Part shown: one piece after another, positions 8,452 through 16,075 of the stretch
Position numbering within the stretch: the stretch's first letter is position 1
Layout: each line of letters starts with the position of its first letter
Assembly (NCBI GenBank): GCA_023257145.1
Contig: JALRDA010000131.1
Coordinates: 11,479-75,478 of the forward strand
Origin: Candidatus Saccharimonadia bacterium
GTDB lineage: Bacteria; Patescibacteriota; Saccharimonadia; Saccharimonadales; Saccharimonadaceae
Length of the DNA stretch: 64,000 nt
Direction of reading: 5' to 3'
Made by a program: the position numbers and the translations under genes
The notes under the pieces: model-generated
Database searches by the model: none
Told to the model about the DNA's origin: nothing
Seen by the model: only the letters and a program-made list of their open reading frames with translations

Positions 8452-9657
8452 ATGCCTGAAGTAAAACCAAGTGAAATACAAACATTCGCCAGCATCAAAG
8501 TAGTTGGTGTCGGTGGCGCTGGTGGCTCAGCTGTCAACCGCATGAAAGACGCAGGATTATCGGGCGTACAATTTATTGCGATGAATACCGACGCACAGGC
8601 GTTGCACAATTCTAAAGCCGATATTAAAATCCATCTTGGACATGCGACAACAAATGGACTAGGTGCAGGGGCCGACCCTTCAACTGGTGAAGCAGCAGCG
8701 AACGAATCACGTGATGAAATTCGTGCGGCAATTGAAGGTGCTGACATGGTATTTGTTACCATCGGTGCCGGAGGTGGTACTGGTAGTGGTGCCGGTCACG
8801 TTGTCGCTGAAGTTGCGCGCGAGCTAGGAATTTTAGTTGTTGGTGTTGCGACAAAGCCATTTAGCTTTGAAGGTGACAAGCGCCGCCGTAATGCCGACTG
8901 GGCAATTGCACAGCTGGGTCGTTCAGTGGATACATTGATTACGATTCCAAACGATCGTTTGCTTCAAACAATTGACCGTCGTACGCCACTACTCGAGACG
9001 TTCAAGATTGCAGATGATGTCCTGCGTCAGGGTGTCCAGGGTATCTCAGAATTAATTACCGAACACGGTCTGATCAACCTCGACTTTGCCGACGTAAAAG
9101 CAATTATGAGCAACGCTGGCTCAGCACTTATGGGAATTGGTCGCGCTAGTGGCGATGACCGCGCAGCGCAAGCTGCTCAGCAGGCTATCGAATCACCACT
9201 AATTGAAGTGTCGATTGATGGGGCAAAGGGTGTACTGTTTAATGTCACTGGTGGCTACGACATGAGTATGAGCGAAATTCAGGAAGCTGCTGAAATTATC
9301 ACGAGTTCTGTGTCGCCTGATGCAAATATCATCTTTGGTGCAACCCTCAAGCCAGAACTTGAAGACGAACTAATCATTACTGTGATTGCGACTGGCTTTG
9401 ACAGCGCTTACTTCCATGAACAAGCGGCTCAATTAGAAGTACCAGCAGCATTGAACCAGCGCCGCGAAACGCCAGTTGTTGACGATGCTGCGGTAGAGGC
9501 AATTAACATGGACCTTGATCAGGTTGATGCAGCGGCTAACTTCGCCGATGATACACCGCATAATATTTGGCATGATGAGCCAGAAGAGACCGATGAGTCT
9601 GATACGCCAGCCTTCCTTCGTCGCCGCAAAAAGAATAAAAACACTGACGAATCTTAA
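8452..9657 (+). CDS. ftsZ: cell division GTPase FtsZ
   Basis: A 401-residue tubulin homologue that forms the division ring. The tubulin signature GAGGGTGSG is at residues 105-113, the N-terminal VGVGGAGGSAVN loop binds GTP, and the T7-loop region NLDFADV supplies the catalytic aspartates. A variable linker leads to a conserved C-terminal peptide (DTPAFLRRR) of the type that binds FtsA and other ring proteins. The GGGGGAG site fits the ATG at 8452 better than the GTG at 8443, which is too close to it. nrdR follows after 13 bases. Confidence 0.97.
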   Translation: MPEVKPSEIQTFASIKVVGVGGAGGSAVNRMKDAGLSGVQFIAMNTDAQALHNSKADIKIHLGHATTNGLGAGADPSTGEAAANESRDEIRAAIEGADMVFVTIGAGGGTGSGAGHVVAEVARELGILVVGVATKPFSFEGDKRRRNADWAIAQLGRSVDTLITIPNDRLLQTIDRRTPLLETFKIADDVLRQGVQGISELITEHGLINLDFADVKAIMSNAGSALMGIGRASGDDRAAQAAQQAIESPLIEVSIDGAKGVLFNVTGGYDMSMSEIQEAAEIITSSVSPDANIIFGATLKPELEDELIITVIATGFDSAYFHEQAAQLEVPAALNQRRETPVVDDAAVEAINMDLDQVDAAANFADDTPHNIWHDEPEETDESDTPAFLRRRKKNKNTDES

Positions 9658-9670
9658 TAAGAGGTAGGAC

Positions 9671-10120
9671 ATGAGTCATAAGTATAAAATCGGTGACAGC
9701 CGCGTTATCGAATCACGCGAATCAGCTGATGGTGTTACAATTCGCCGCCGCCGAGAATCACATGATGGCAAGCATCGTTTTACGACGTACGAACGCATTG
9801 AACGACCTAATCTCGCAGTCGTAAAAAAAGACGGATCGCGTGAGCTATTTGACCGTGACAAGCTCTCGATCGCGATCAAGCGTTCAGTAGGCAAATTCTT
9901 CACAAGTGAAGTCGAAGTCGAAGAGATGATCAATAGTGTTGAAGATGCCCTGTATGAACTCGGCGAAAGCGAAGTAACCTCCAGTCAGATTGGCGACCTT
10001 GTGATGGATGAATTGGCAGTTCGAAACGAAGTCGCCTATGTCCGCTTTGCGAGTGTTTATCACGAGTTTAAGACACTCGATGAGTTTGAGGAAATCTTAC
10101 AACAGCGTCGAAGGAAGTAA
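9671..10120 (+). CDS. nrdR: NrdR-like transcriptional regulator lacking the zinc cysteines
   Basis: A 149-residue NrdR homologue. The family represses ribonucleotide reductase genes through an N-terminal zinc ribbon that binds DNA and an ATP-cone that senses ATP or dATP. The signature VIESRESADGVTIRRRRES followed by HRFTTYERIE is unmistakable, and the ATP-cone (residues about 46-136, VVKKDGSRELFDRDKL onward) is intact. All four zinc cysteines are missing: the start reads MSHKYK instead of MxCPxC, and Ser and Gly replace the CxxC after the arginine run. There is no cysteine in the whole protein. DNA binding must work differently or be lost. A GAGG site precedes the ATG. Confidence 0.88.
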   Translation: MSHKYKIGDSRVIESRESADGVTIRRRRESHDGKHRFTTYERIERPNLAVVKKDGSRELFDRDKLSIAIKRSVGKFFTSEVEVEEMINSVEDALYELGESEVTSSQIGDLVMDELAVRNEVAYVRFASVYHEFKTLDEFEEILQQRRRK

Positions 10121-10125
10121 CTCGT

Positions 10126-10383
10126 ATGAAAGCAGTCGTGATCTACAAAGAAGAAAGTGACCATGCCAGAGAGGTGCTTGATTACCTGCGAGACTTTGCG
10201 CGCCAGACCGGCCACGAGTTAGAGACTATCGATCCCGATACGCGCGAAGGTGCGTCATTTTGTCGAACGTACGACATTGTCGAATATCCAAGCATCGCTG
10301 CATTAAGTGATGACGGTATGCTGCAGAATTTATGGCGGGGTCGACCATTACCAACCATTAGTGAGGTGAGTTATTATGTCTAA
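10126..10383 (+). CDS. small thioredoxin-fold protein without CxxC
   Basis: An 85-residue protein whose layout (beta strand KAVVIYKE, helix, strand LETIDPD, helix, then the cis-proline segment YDIVEYPSIAAL and a final strand-helix) is that of a thioredoxin or glutaredoxin fold. The catalytic CxxC is absent; one Cys remains in SFCRTYDI. It has no signal peptide, so it should be cytoplasmic. It overlaps the VKOR start by eight bases, so the two are made together, suggesting a partner or accessory role in disulfide chemistry. That link is inferred from position only. Confidence 0.65.
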   Translation: MKAVVIYKEESDHAREVLDYLRDFARQTGHELETIDPDTREGASFCRTYDIVEYPSIAALSDDGMLQNLWRGRPLPTISEVSYYV

Positions 10384-10993
10384 AATGAAAGAATTATTTC
10401 ACAAGCAAAAGAATTACAAAGCATTGTTCGGCACGATGCTTGCTTTTGGTATTATCGGATTGATTGCAAGTTTTGTTCTTGCTGTCGAAGAATTCCACTT
10501 ACTGAAAAACCCACAGGCAACCTTAAGCTGCTCGTTTAACTTGGTGCTTAACTGTTCAACTGTTATGCAGACATGGCAGGCAAGCGTCTTCGGTTTTCCT
10601 AATATGTTTATCGGTTTAATGGCCTTTCCTGTCGTAATTATTGTTGCAGCGCTTGGACTTGCGCAAGCTAAAGTGCCTCGATGGTTTTATGTATGGGCAA
10701 ATATAGGCTATCTCGCGGGTGCGATCTTTGCATATTGGCTATTCTTTAACAGTTTGTACGATATTCAAGTGCTTTGTCCGTGGTGCCTGGTGGTGACATT
10801 CAGCACGACAATTCTACTTGCGACAATTACATCATATAATTTGCGCGAAAACACATTTAATTTTACAAAAAAAACGGATACAACGATACAAAAGTACCTT
10901 TCAAAAGATTTTCATAAGCTGACTGTTGCAAGCTGGATCGTCCTAATGATTATCCTTGTCGTGCTTAAGTTCGGCGATGCTTTGTTTGCATAA
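10376..10993 (+). CDS. VKOR-family membrane thiol oxidoreductase
   Basis: A 205-residue membrane protein of the vitamin K epoxide reductase family, which in bacteria takes the place of DsbB: it passes electrons from exported thioredoxin-fold oxidases to quinone and so drives disulfide formation outside the cell. The loop cysteine pair C52 and C60, and the active CPWC at residues 134-137, are all present with the normal spacing. There are four core membrane helices and a fifth near the C-terminus (about residues 180-200). No thioredoxin domain is fused. It overlaps the small thioredoxin-fold gene by eight bases. Confidence 0.92.
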   Translation: MSKMKELFHKQKNYKALFGTMLAFGIIGLIASFVLAVEEFHLLKNPQATLSCSFNLVLNCSTVMQTWQASVFGFPNMFIGLMAFPVVIIVAALGLAQAKVPRWFYVWANIGYLAGAIFAYWLFFNSLYDIQVLCPWCLVVTFSTTILLATITSYNLRENTFNFTKKTDTTIQKYLSKDFHKLTVASWIVLMIILVVLKFGDALFA

Positions 10994-11009
10994 ATCAGGG
11001 GCGATGTCG

Positions 11010-11215
11010 TACAATTTAATATAGTGACACTTCCGATTTCGGATTGAGCGGCTATCACCCGCGAACGTTACTTGAGAAGAAAAGCTATTTGCTGATTAGA
11101 CCTCAACGTGTGCGCGACGTTACAGCGAACAACTAAGCGCTAAAAAGAATCTCTTTTTAGAAACTGGATGGTACCGTCCGCATGATGCGGATTCCAGTGA
11201 CTAAATAGGGATTTT
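11010..11215 (+). ncRNA. T-box riboswitch leader with ultrashort Stem I (Ile specifier), including its promoter
   Basis: The -10 TACAAT is at 11010-11015, giving a transcript from about 11022. A base helix GUGAC/GUUAC (11024-11028 with 11067-11071) encloses a small hairpin and the hairpin GCGG-CUAUCAC-CCGC (11048-11062), whose terminal loop holds AUC (11054-11056), an isoleucine codon. The T-box bulge UGGUACC is at 11169-11175, flanked by helix CUGGA/UCCAG (11164-11168 with 11193-11197) and helix UCCGC/GCGGA above it, the standard antiterminator fold; UGGU would pair with the ACCA end of uncharged tRNA-Ile. A U-rich run follows at 11211-11223. A specifier in the Stem I terminal loop is the ultrashort type known from actinobacterial ileS leaders. 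Confidence 0.9.
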
Positions 11216-11238
11216 TTGTTTTTAACGAAAGGAATAAT

Positions 11239-11838
11239 ATGTCACCAGAACAACTTCGTCCACGGCAAAATGAACGCCTCTTCGCTAAAGGTAAGCTCTT
11301 TGAATTAGTTCATATTGAGCAGCCAGATGGTAGGGTGTTTGAAGTGGCGCGACGCGCACCCGGCGTACGTTTGATTATTGCAGATCAAGACGCGAAAAAA
11401 GTGCTTTTGACCAGAGAGTTTAGGCGTGAATTAGGTGAGCAGGGCGAGTGGGACTACCGATTACCGGGTGGAAAGGTGTTTGATAGTCTTGAGGAATATG
11501 AATCATTTCGTGAAACAGGACATGATATAGCAGATGCTGCCAAACATAAGGCGCTCGCAGAATCGGTTGAAGAAGCGGGTATTCAATTAAATTCGCTATC
11601 AGAATTTAAAAAATCTAACCTTGGTGCAACTGTTGAGTGGGATTTATTCGTTTTTGAATCTAAAGATTGGCGGCGACATGAGGCGGGTCAGCAACTAGAA
11701 TCTGGCGAGCAGATTGAGGCGGAAAATTGGTTTACTTACGATGAAGCTACGGAAATGGCTCTTGGTGGCAACATGAAAGAAGAGCGTATAGCCTTAATTT
11801 TATTGCAGTGGATTCGTACGCAAAAGGAGGAGCAGTAA
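11239..11838 (+). CDS. Nudix hydrolase-like protein
   Basis: A 199-residue protein with a Nudix fold. The box starts as LPGGKVF (residues about 74-80) and ends as ALAESVEEAGIQL (about 108-120), but about a dozen extra residues (including EEYESFRETGHDI) separate the halves and the usual Arg of REUxEExGU is Ala. The Glu residues that bind magnesium in EExGU are kept. Nudix enzymes cut nucleoside diphosphates linked to other groups; the substrate here cannot be named. A GAAAGGA ribosome-binding site precedes the ATG. It lies between the isoleucine T-box and ileS and should share their control. Confidence 0.75.
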   Translation: MSPEQLRPRQNERLFAKGKLFELVHIEQPDGRVFEVARRAPGVRLIIADQDAKKVLLTREFRRELGEQGEWDYRLPGGKVFDSLEEYESFRETGHDIADAAKHKALAESVEEAGIQLNSLSEFKKSNLGATVEWDLFVFESKDWRRHEAGQQLESGEQIEAENWFTYDEATEMALGGNMKEERIALILLQWIRTQKEEQ

Positions 11839-11840
11839 TT

Positions 11841-14699
11841 ATGAAATTTAAAGCCAACAGCCGTCGACGCGCGCTCGAATATGAAAAAGATATCGTCGCA
11901 CAGTGGAAGAGAAACAAGACATTTGAAAAGTCGGTTGAAATGCGACCGAAAGATAATTCCTATGTCTTTTATGATGGCCCTCCGTTTATTTCCGGCGTGC
12001 CACACCATGGGACACTTTTAAGCTCAATTGTTAAAGACGTCGTGCCTCGTTATCAGACGATGAAAGGCAAGCGTGTCGAGCGTGTTTGGGGTTGGGACTG
12101 CCATGGGCTACCCGCTGAACGCTATACCGAAAAGAAGCTTGGTATTAATTCACGCGAAGAAGTAATTAATTACGGCATTGAGAAATATATCATCGCCTGT
12201 CGCGAAAATATGGTGCAAACCAGTAGTCTATGGGAAGACACAATTGACCGAATTGGCCGCTGGGTAGACTTTAAGGGTGCCTATAAAACCATGGACAAGG
12301 AATACATGGAAAGTGTTTGGTGGGCATTCAAGAATCTTTACGAAAAGGGCAAGATCTACGAAGGCGAAAAAGTACTCATGTACTGTACGCTCGATGCGAC
12401 ACCACTTTCAAAGGCCGAGGTGACGATGGACGCCGGTGCGTACCAGGATGTAACTGACCCAAGTGTGTATGTGAAGTTTAAATTAACAAGTGGCGCAACA
12501 CTACTGGCTTGGACGACAACGCCGTGGACGCTGCCGTCAAATACAGCGATTGCTGTGAACAAAGAAATTGATTACGTTGAAGTTAAAGTGAACGGTGAAC
12601 AACTAATTATCGCGAATGAATTAGTTCAAAAAGTTTTGACTGATCAAAAACATCAACCGCTAGACTACGAAATTGTGCGTAGTCTAAAAGGTGAAGAGCT
12701 GATTGGGGAATCATACGAACCGCTACTAGGTGTCGATCGCGGTGAAAATGCACACAAGGTTTGGCATGCAGACTACGTGAGTGTCGAAGACGGTACCGGA
12801 ATTGTTCATATCGCACCGACGTACGGTGAAGAAGACTTTGCGATGGCGAAGAAAAATAAAATTCCAGTTGTCCATACGATAGACGCCAATGGCTTATTTA
12901 CCGAAAGTGACTGGAAAGGCCAAAATGTCTGGGAGATCAACAAGCAAATTGCAAAAGATCTTCATGAGCGAGGAATTGTGTGGAAGATCGACTATATCCG
13001 TCACAGCTACCCACATTGTCACCGCTGCGGCACTAAGCTAATGTACCGTGCACATCCTAGCTGGTTTATGGACATCGACGCGCAGCGTGAAACAATGCTG
13101 GAAAAGAACGGCAATGTTAATTGGTTCCCAGAACATGTTAAGAATGGTCGCTTTGCAAAAACAATTGAACAAGCGCCGGATTGGAACCTATCACGAGATC
13201 GCTTCTGGGCAACAGCGATGCCAGTTTGGAAGGGTACTGATAAAGACGGGGACACGCATATAAAAGTCGTCGGTAGCTACGCGGAATTGAAAGAACTAAG
13301 CGGTGTCGAACTCGACGATTATCACCGTCCATGGGTCGATGACATCACATTCGAAATTGATGGCGTCACGTATAGCCGCATCGACAAGGTGATGGATAGT
13401 TGGTTTGAGGCTGGTAGTATGCCATTTGCACAGTTCCATTATCCATTTGAAAACAAGCAGAAGTTTGAAGCGAATTTCCCCGGTGATTTCATCGTGGAAT
13501 ATATCGGACAGGTTCGTGCATGGTTCTACTACATGCACTCGATGAGCGTTGCCTTGTTTGGTGAAAATTCATTTAAAAATGTTATCGTAACCGGTAACGT
13601 TGCCGGTAATGATGGCCGCAAGATGAGTAAAAGCTACGGCAACTACACCGACCCGAATGTTTTGATGGATCAGTATTCTGCCGACAGTCTACGCTTCCTA
13701 TTGCTGCAAAGTCCGTTGCTAAACGGTGAGGATTTCGCCTTGCAAGATAAAGAAGTGGGTGATGTTGCACGCAAGCTTTCCATGATCTGGAATATGTACG
13801 ATTTCTTTACGATGTATGCAGAAGTTGATGGTTGGGAGTTTAATGGCGATTTATCTGATCCATCTGATCATTTAGAAAATCCGCTCGACCAGTGGATTGT
13901 CAGTCGCGTCCATCAATTAACGGCCGAGATTGAAAAACACTTGGATGCCTATGATATTCCGAATGCCGTAAAGCCAATCTTGCCATTTATCGAAGATGCT
14001 AGTAACTGGTATGTGCGCCGTAGTCGACGTCGCTTCTGGAAGTCTGACGAAATCGAAGATAAGGATAATGCCTATCGGACATTGCACTATGTTCTTGTTC
14101 AGCTTGCGCAGGTGATCGCACCGTTTACGCCGTTCCTCGCCGAAGAGCTCTACCAAAAATTAACAGGTGGTGAAAGTGTTCATTTGCTTGACTGGCCAAA
14201 GGTTGGCCACGTGAATGAACTGGTGATCAAGGACATGGAGACGGTTCGTGAATACGTGAACGAGGGGCTAAGTATTCGTGCTAAGGAGCGCCAAAAGGTT
14301 CGTCAGCCACTTGCAAGTGTCACCATTCCAACATTTGGTGAGTTTGTGAACTTCGAAGATATCCTGACGGAAGAACTGAATGTCAAAAAAGTTATTCAAG
14401 GTAAAGAATTGGCATTAGATCTAGCGCTAACCCCAGAACTCAAGCGCGAAGGGTTGATGCGCGAAGTGATTCGCCATATCCAAAGCGCGCGAAAGGCGGC
14501 TGGATTGAATGTCGATGATCGCATTACTGTCGGACTATCAACTGATGATGATGACTTGAAGCGGGCCATCGACGAACATCGCAATACCATCAGTGCCGAG
14601 GTTCTGGCGGATGACCTGGGCAGTGATATGCGGGAATTGTACCAAAGTGCTGCAAAAGTTGAAGGTGTGATGCTGGATATTTCGATCGATAAAGCCTAG
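11841..14699 (+). CDS. ileS: isoleucyl-tRNA synthetase, eukaryote-like type
   Basis: A 952-residue class I synthetase that charges tRNA-Ile. The ATP-binding HIGH region reads HHGT (in SGVPHHGTLL), and the second signature is a perfect KMSKS (GRKMSKSYGN). The CP1 editing domain is present, with WTTTPWTLPSNTA at its start. A zinc-like CHRCG motif lies in the region before KMSKS. The overall pattern (GWDCHGLPAE, HWxxxY-type motifs) is that of the eukaryote-like IleS2 class, known in other bacteria for low sensitivity to mupirocin. The ATG at 11841 is chosen because the strong AAAGGAGGAG site ends seven bases before it; an upstream in-frame start would lie inside the Nudix gene. Confidence 0.95.
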   Translation: MKFKANSRRRALEYEKDIVAQWKRNKTFEKSVEMRPKDNSYVFYDGPPFISGVPHHGTLLSSIVKDVVPRYQTMKGKRVERVWGWDCHGLPAERYTEKKLGINSREEVINYGIEKYIIACRENMVQTSSLWEDTIDRIGRWVDFKGAYKTMDKEYMESVWWAFKNLYEKGKIYEGEKVLMYCTLDATPLSKAEVTMDAGAYQDVTDPSVYVKFKLTSGATLLAWTTTPWTLPSNTAIAVNKEIDYVEVKVNGEQLIIANELVQKVLTDQKHQPLDYEIVRSLKGEELIGESYEPLLGVDRGENAHKVWHADYVSVEDGTGIVHIAPTYGEEDFAMAKKNKIPVVHTIDANGLFTESDWKGQNVWEINKQIAKDLHERGIVWKIDYIRHSYPHCHRCGTKLMYRAHPSWFMDIDAQRETMLEKNGNVNWFPEHVKNGRFAKTIEQAPDWNLSRDRFWATAMPVWKGTDKDGDTHIKVVGSYAELKELSGVELDDYHRPWVDDITFEIDGVTYSRIDKVMDSWFEAGSMPFAQFHYPFENKQKFEANFPGDFIVEYIGQVRAWFYYMHSMSVALFGENSFKNVIVTGNVAGNDGRKMSKSYGNYTDPNVLMDQYSADSLRFLLLQSPLLNGEDFALQDKEVGDVARKLSMIWNMYDFFTMYAEVDGWEFNGDLSDPSDHLENPLDQWIVSRVHQLTAEIEKHLDAYDIPNAVKPILPFIEDASNWYVRRSRRRFWKSDEIEDKDNAYRTLHYVLVQLAQVIAPFTPFLAEELYQKLTGGESVHLLDWPKVGHVNELVIKDMETVREYVNEGLSIRAKERQKVRQPLASVTIPTFGEFVNFEDILTEELNVKKVIQGKELALDLALTPELKREGLMREVIRHIQSARKAAGLNVDDRITVGLSTDDDDLKRAIDEHRNTISAEVLADDLGSDMRELYQSAAKVEGVMLDISIDKA

Positions 14700-14719
14700 G
14701 CACTAAAATAGCCTGCTCA

Positions 14720-14750
14720 AGCGCCTCGGAGTGATCCGGGGTGCTTTATT
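14720..14750 (+). terminator. terminator after ileS
   Basis: Inverted repeat AGCGCCTCGGA / TCCGGGGTGCT with a GTGA loop, followed by TTATT. It closes the T-box-Nudix-ileS unit. Confidence 0.8.
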
Positions 14751-14818
14751 GTTGGTCTGACATCAAAGATTACGCTTGTGTGTAGCCATAAGCGTTATTG
14801 ACTTTTTTATAAAAAGTG

Positions 14819-14847
14819 TTGACATATGTTTTATAATTATGTATGAT
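14819..14847 (+). promoter_or_regulatory. consensus promoter of the TasA-like gene
   Basis: TTGACA at 14819-14824, 17 bases, then TATGAT at 14842-14847. It predicts a leader of about 100 bases before the ATG at 14956. A second TATAAT (14832-14837) is only seven bases from the -35 and is not in register. Confidence 0.65.
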
Positions 14848-14955
14848 TACCGATGTGTCTTATGAAAGTCATAAGTAACAACCCAGATGTTTTGGGGTAG
14901 CAATGTAATTTTCAGACCTTCTATTGTGGCGATTGTCACAAGAAAGGGGACAATT

Positions 14956-15492
14956 ATGTCCTCCAACATTAACAACACACGCAAAAAGCGGATCCTCGGA
15001 TCGGCTGCAGCCATCGCGGGTCTCGGCATTGCGGTGGCGGCGTTCAGCCCAATTGCCGGCGCCAACTTCAGTGACTCGAAGACCGGTCGCATCGACGCGA
15101 CCGCCTCGACGCTGACCATCGGCTTGTCGGACGACAAGAACAACGTCAACACGTTCGATCTCGACTACGACAACCTGACGCCGGGGCAGCCCATGTCCAG
15201 GACCATCTACGTCAAGAACAACGGCAGCATCCCGGCAGCGACCAAGGTCGGCTACCCTCTCACAGAGGGGGTGACGCCGGTCGGTGTCAATCTGGACGAG
15301 CTCAAGGTTGGTGTGAACGGTACGCAGGACATGGTTCCCGCATCGCAGTTCAATACCATCAACCTCGGAGTGCTTCAACCCGGCGAGACCAAATCGGTCA
15401 ACCTGACGATGCTGCTCCAGACCAACGACAACAACTGGCAGGGCAAAACCTTTGGGGCAACCCTCACGGTCACCGGCGAGCAAGTCGGCTGA
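14956..15492 (+). CDS. TasA/CalY-like secreted fibre protein
   Basis: A 178-residue secreted protein. The signal peptide has a KKR start, a long Ala/Gly-rich core and a cleavage site after A36 (IAGA-NFSD). The mature start NFSDSKTGR, the small-residue pattern STLTIGLSDD, the PGQPMSRTIYVKNNG segment and the C-terminal TFGATLTVTGEQ strand match the TasA/camelysin family, whose members form surface fibres and are processed by SipW-type signal peptidases; such a peptidase is encoded 460 bases downstream. An AAAGGGGA site precedes the ATG. Composition is strikingly G+C rich (42 of 60 bases in 15001-15060) compared with neighbours (24 of 60 in 14041-14100), which suggests transfer from a high-G+C donor. 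Confidence 0.8.
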   Translation: MSSNINNTRKKRILGSAAAIAGLGIAVAAFSPIAGANFSDSKTGRIDATASTLTIGLSDDKNNVNTFDLDYDNLTPGQPMSRTIYVKNNGSIPAATKVGYPLTEGVTPVGVNLDELKVGVNGTQDMVPASQFNTINLGVLQPGETKSVNLTMLLQTNDNNWQGKTFGATLTVTGEQVG

Positions 15493-15509
15493 CGCAGGAT
15501 CTTGCGCTA

Positions 15510-15554
15510 GCAGTGGACACTCTCTTCCTTTTTTGGAAGGTGAGTGTCCACTGC
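15510..15554 (+). terminator. long perfect hairpin after the TasA-like gene
   Basis: GCAGTGGACACTC at 15510-15522 pairs perfectly with GAGTGTCCACTGC at 15542-15554; inside it CTTCC pairs with GGAAG around a T6 loop. There is no U-run after it, so it may protect or process the mRNA 3' end, or only partly stop transcription and so set a high TasA to SipW ratio. Confidence 0.6.
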
Positions 15555-15652
15555 GACACAAAATTTACTATTGAAATGATCGTAAGGTTCCGAACGTATT
15601 CTGAATCTTACGCACACGTCCATAGACAATCCAATATATGTTAGGAGTGGTG

Positions 15653-16075
15653 ATGAAGTACCGCCGGTATGTGCTGATCTCAGCAGGAATATTGACCGCC
15701 GGTTTGATTGCTACAAGCCCGGTTGCTAATGCGGCATGGCAAGACAGCCGTCACGGCAATGTCTCGGTTACAGTAAAAATGAACGAGATACCAAGTATTA
15801 ACGTAGTGAGGCCGACTTCGCCGAATAGCGAACCTCAGCCCATTAGCACGGTACCAGTAATGGCGCCTATTGCTCCAGTAGTGACAACAAAATCCACATC
15901 TGGTCCTGCGCCCACTTCGGACGCACCCGCGCTTCCGAAGGAGCAAACAATTGACCCAGCATCCACTACGAAAGAATCGCCGACAGCGCAATCCGGCGCA
16001 GAGCCTGAGGCTTCAACCACAGCAACTTCGCCAGCCGGAGTTGCAGCCGAAGAAACAAAGAAGGTCGGTCCTTAG
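15653..16075 (+). CDS. secreted Pro/Thr/Ser-rich protein of the TasA-SipW locus
   Basis: A 140-residue protein. The start at 15653 is chosen over the ATG at 15638 because TAGGAGTGG lies just before it. A signal peptide ends at about residue 27 (PVANA-AWQDSRHGN). The mature start AWQDSRHGNVSVTVK resembles the first strand of TasA-like proteins, but the rest is low-complexity, rich in Pro, Thr, Ser, Ala and Glu, and has no membrane anchor. It may be a truncated or specialised fibre or anchor protein. Its last 125 bases may overlap the start of the sipW gene in another frame. Confidence 0.7.
   Translation: MKYRRYVLISAGILTAGLIATSPVANAAWQDSRHGNVSVTVKMNEIPSINVVRPTSPNSEPQPISTVPVMAPIAPVVTTKSTSGPAPTSDAPALPKEQTIDPASTTKESPTAQSGAEPEASTTATSPAGVAAEETKKVGP

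Noticed and set aside
14832..14837. TATAAT as the -10 box of the TasA-like gene
   Set aside because: It is only seven bases from the TTGACA; TATGAT at 14842-14847 has the right 17-base spacing.
14869..15561. 230-residue open frame on the minus strand opposite the TasA-like gene
   Set aside because: It is a by-product of the high G+C of the plus-strand gene; the plus strand has a signal peptide, promoter and family match, the minus frame has none.
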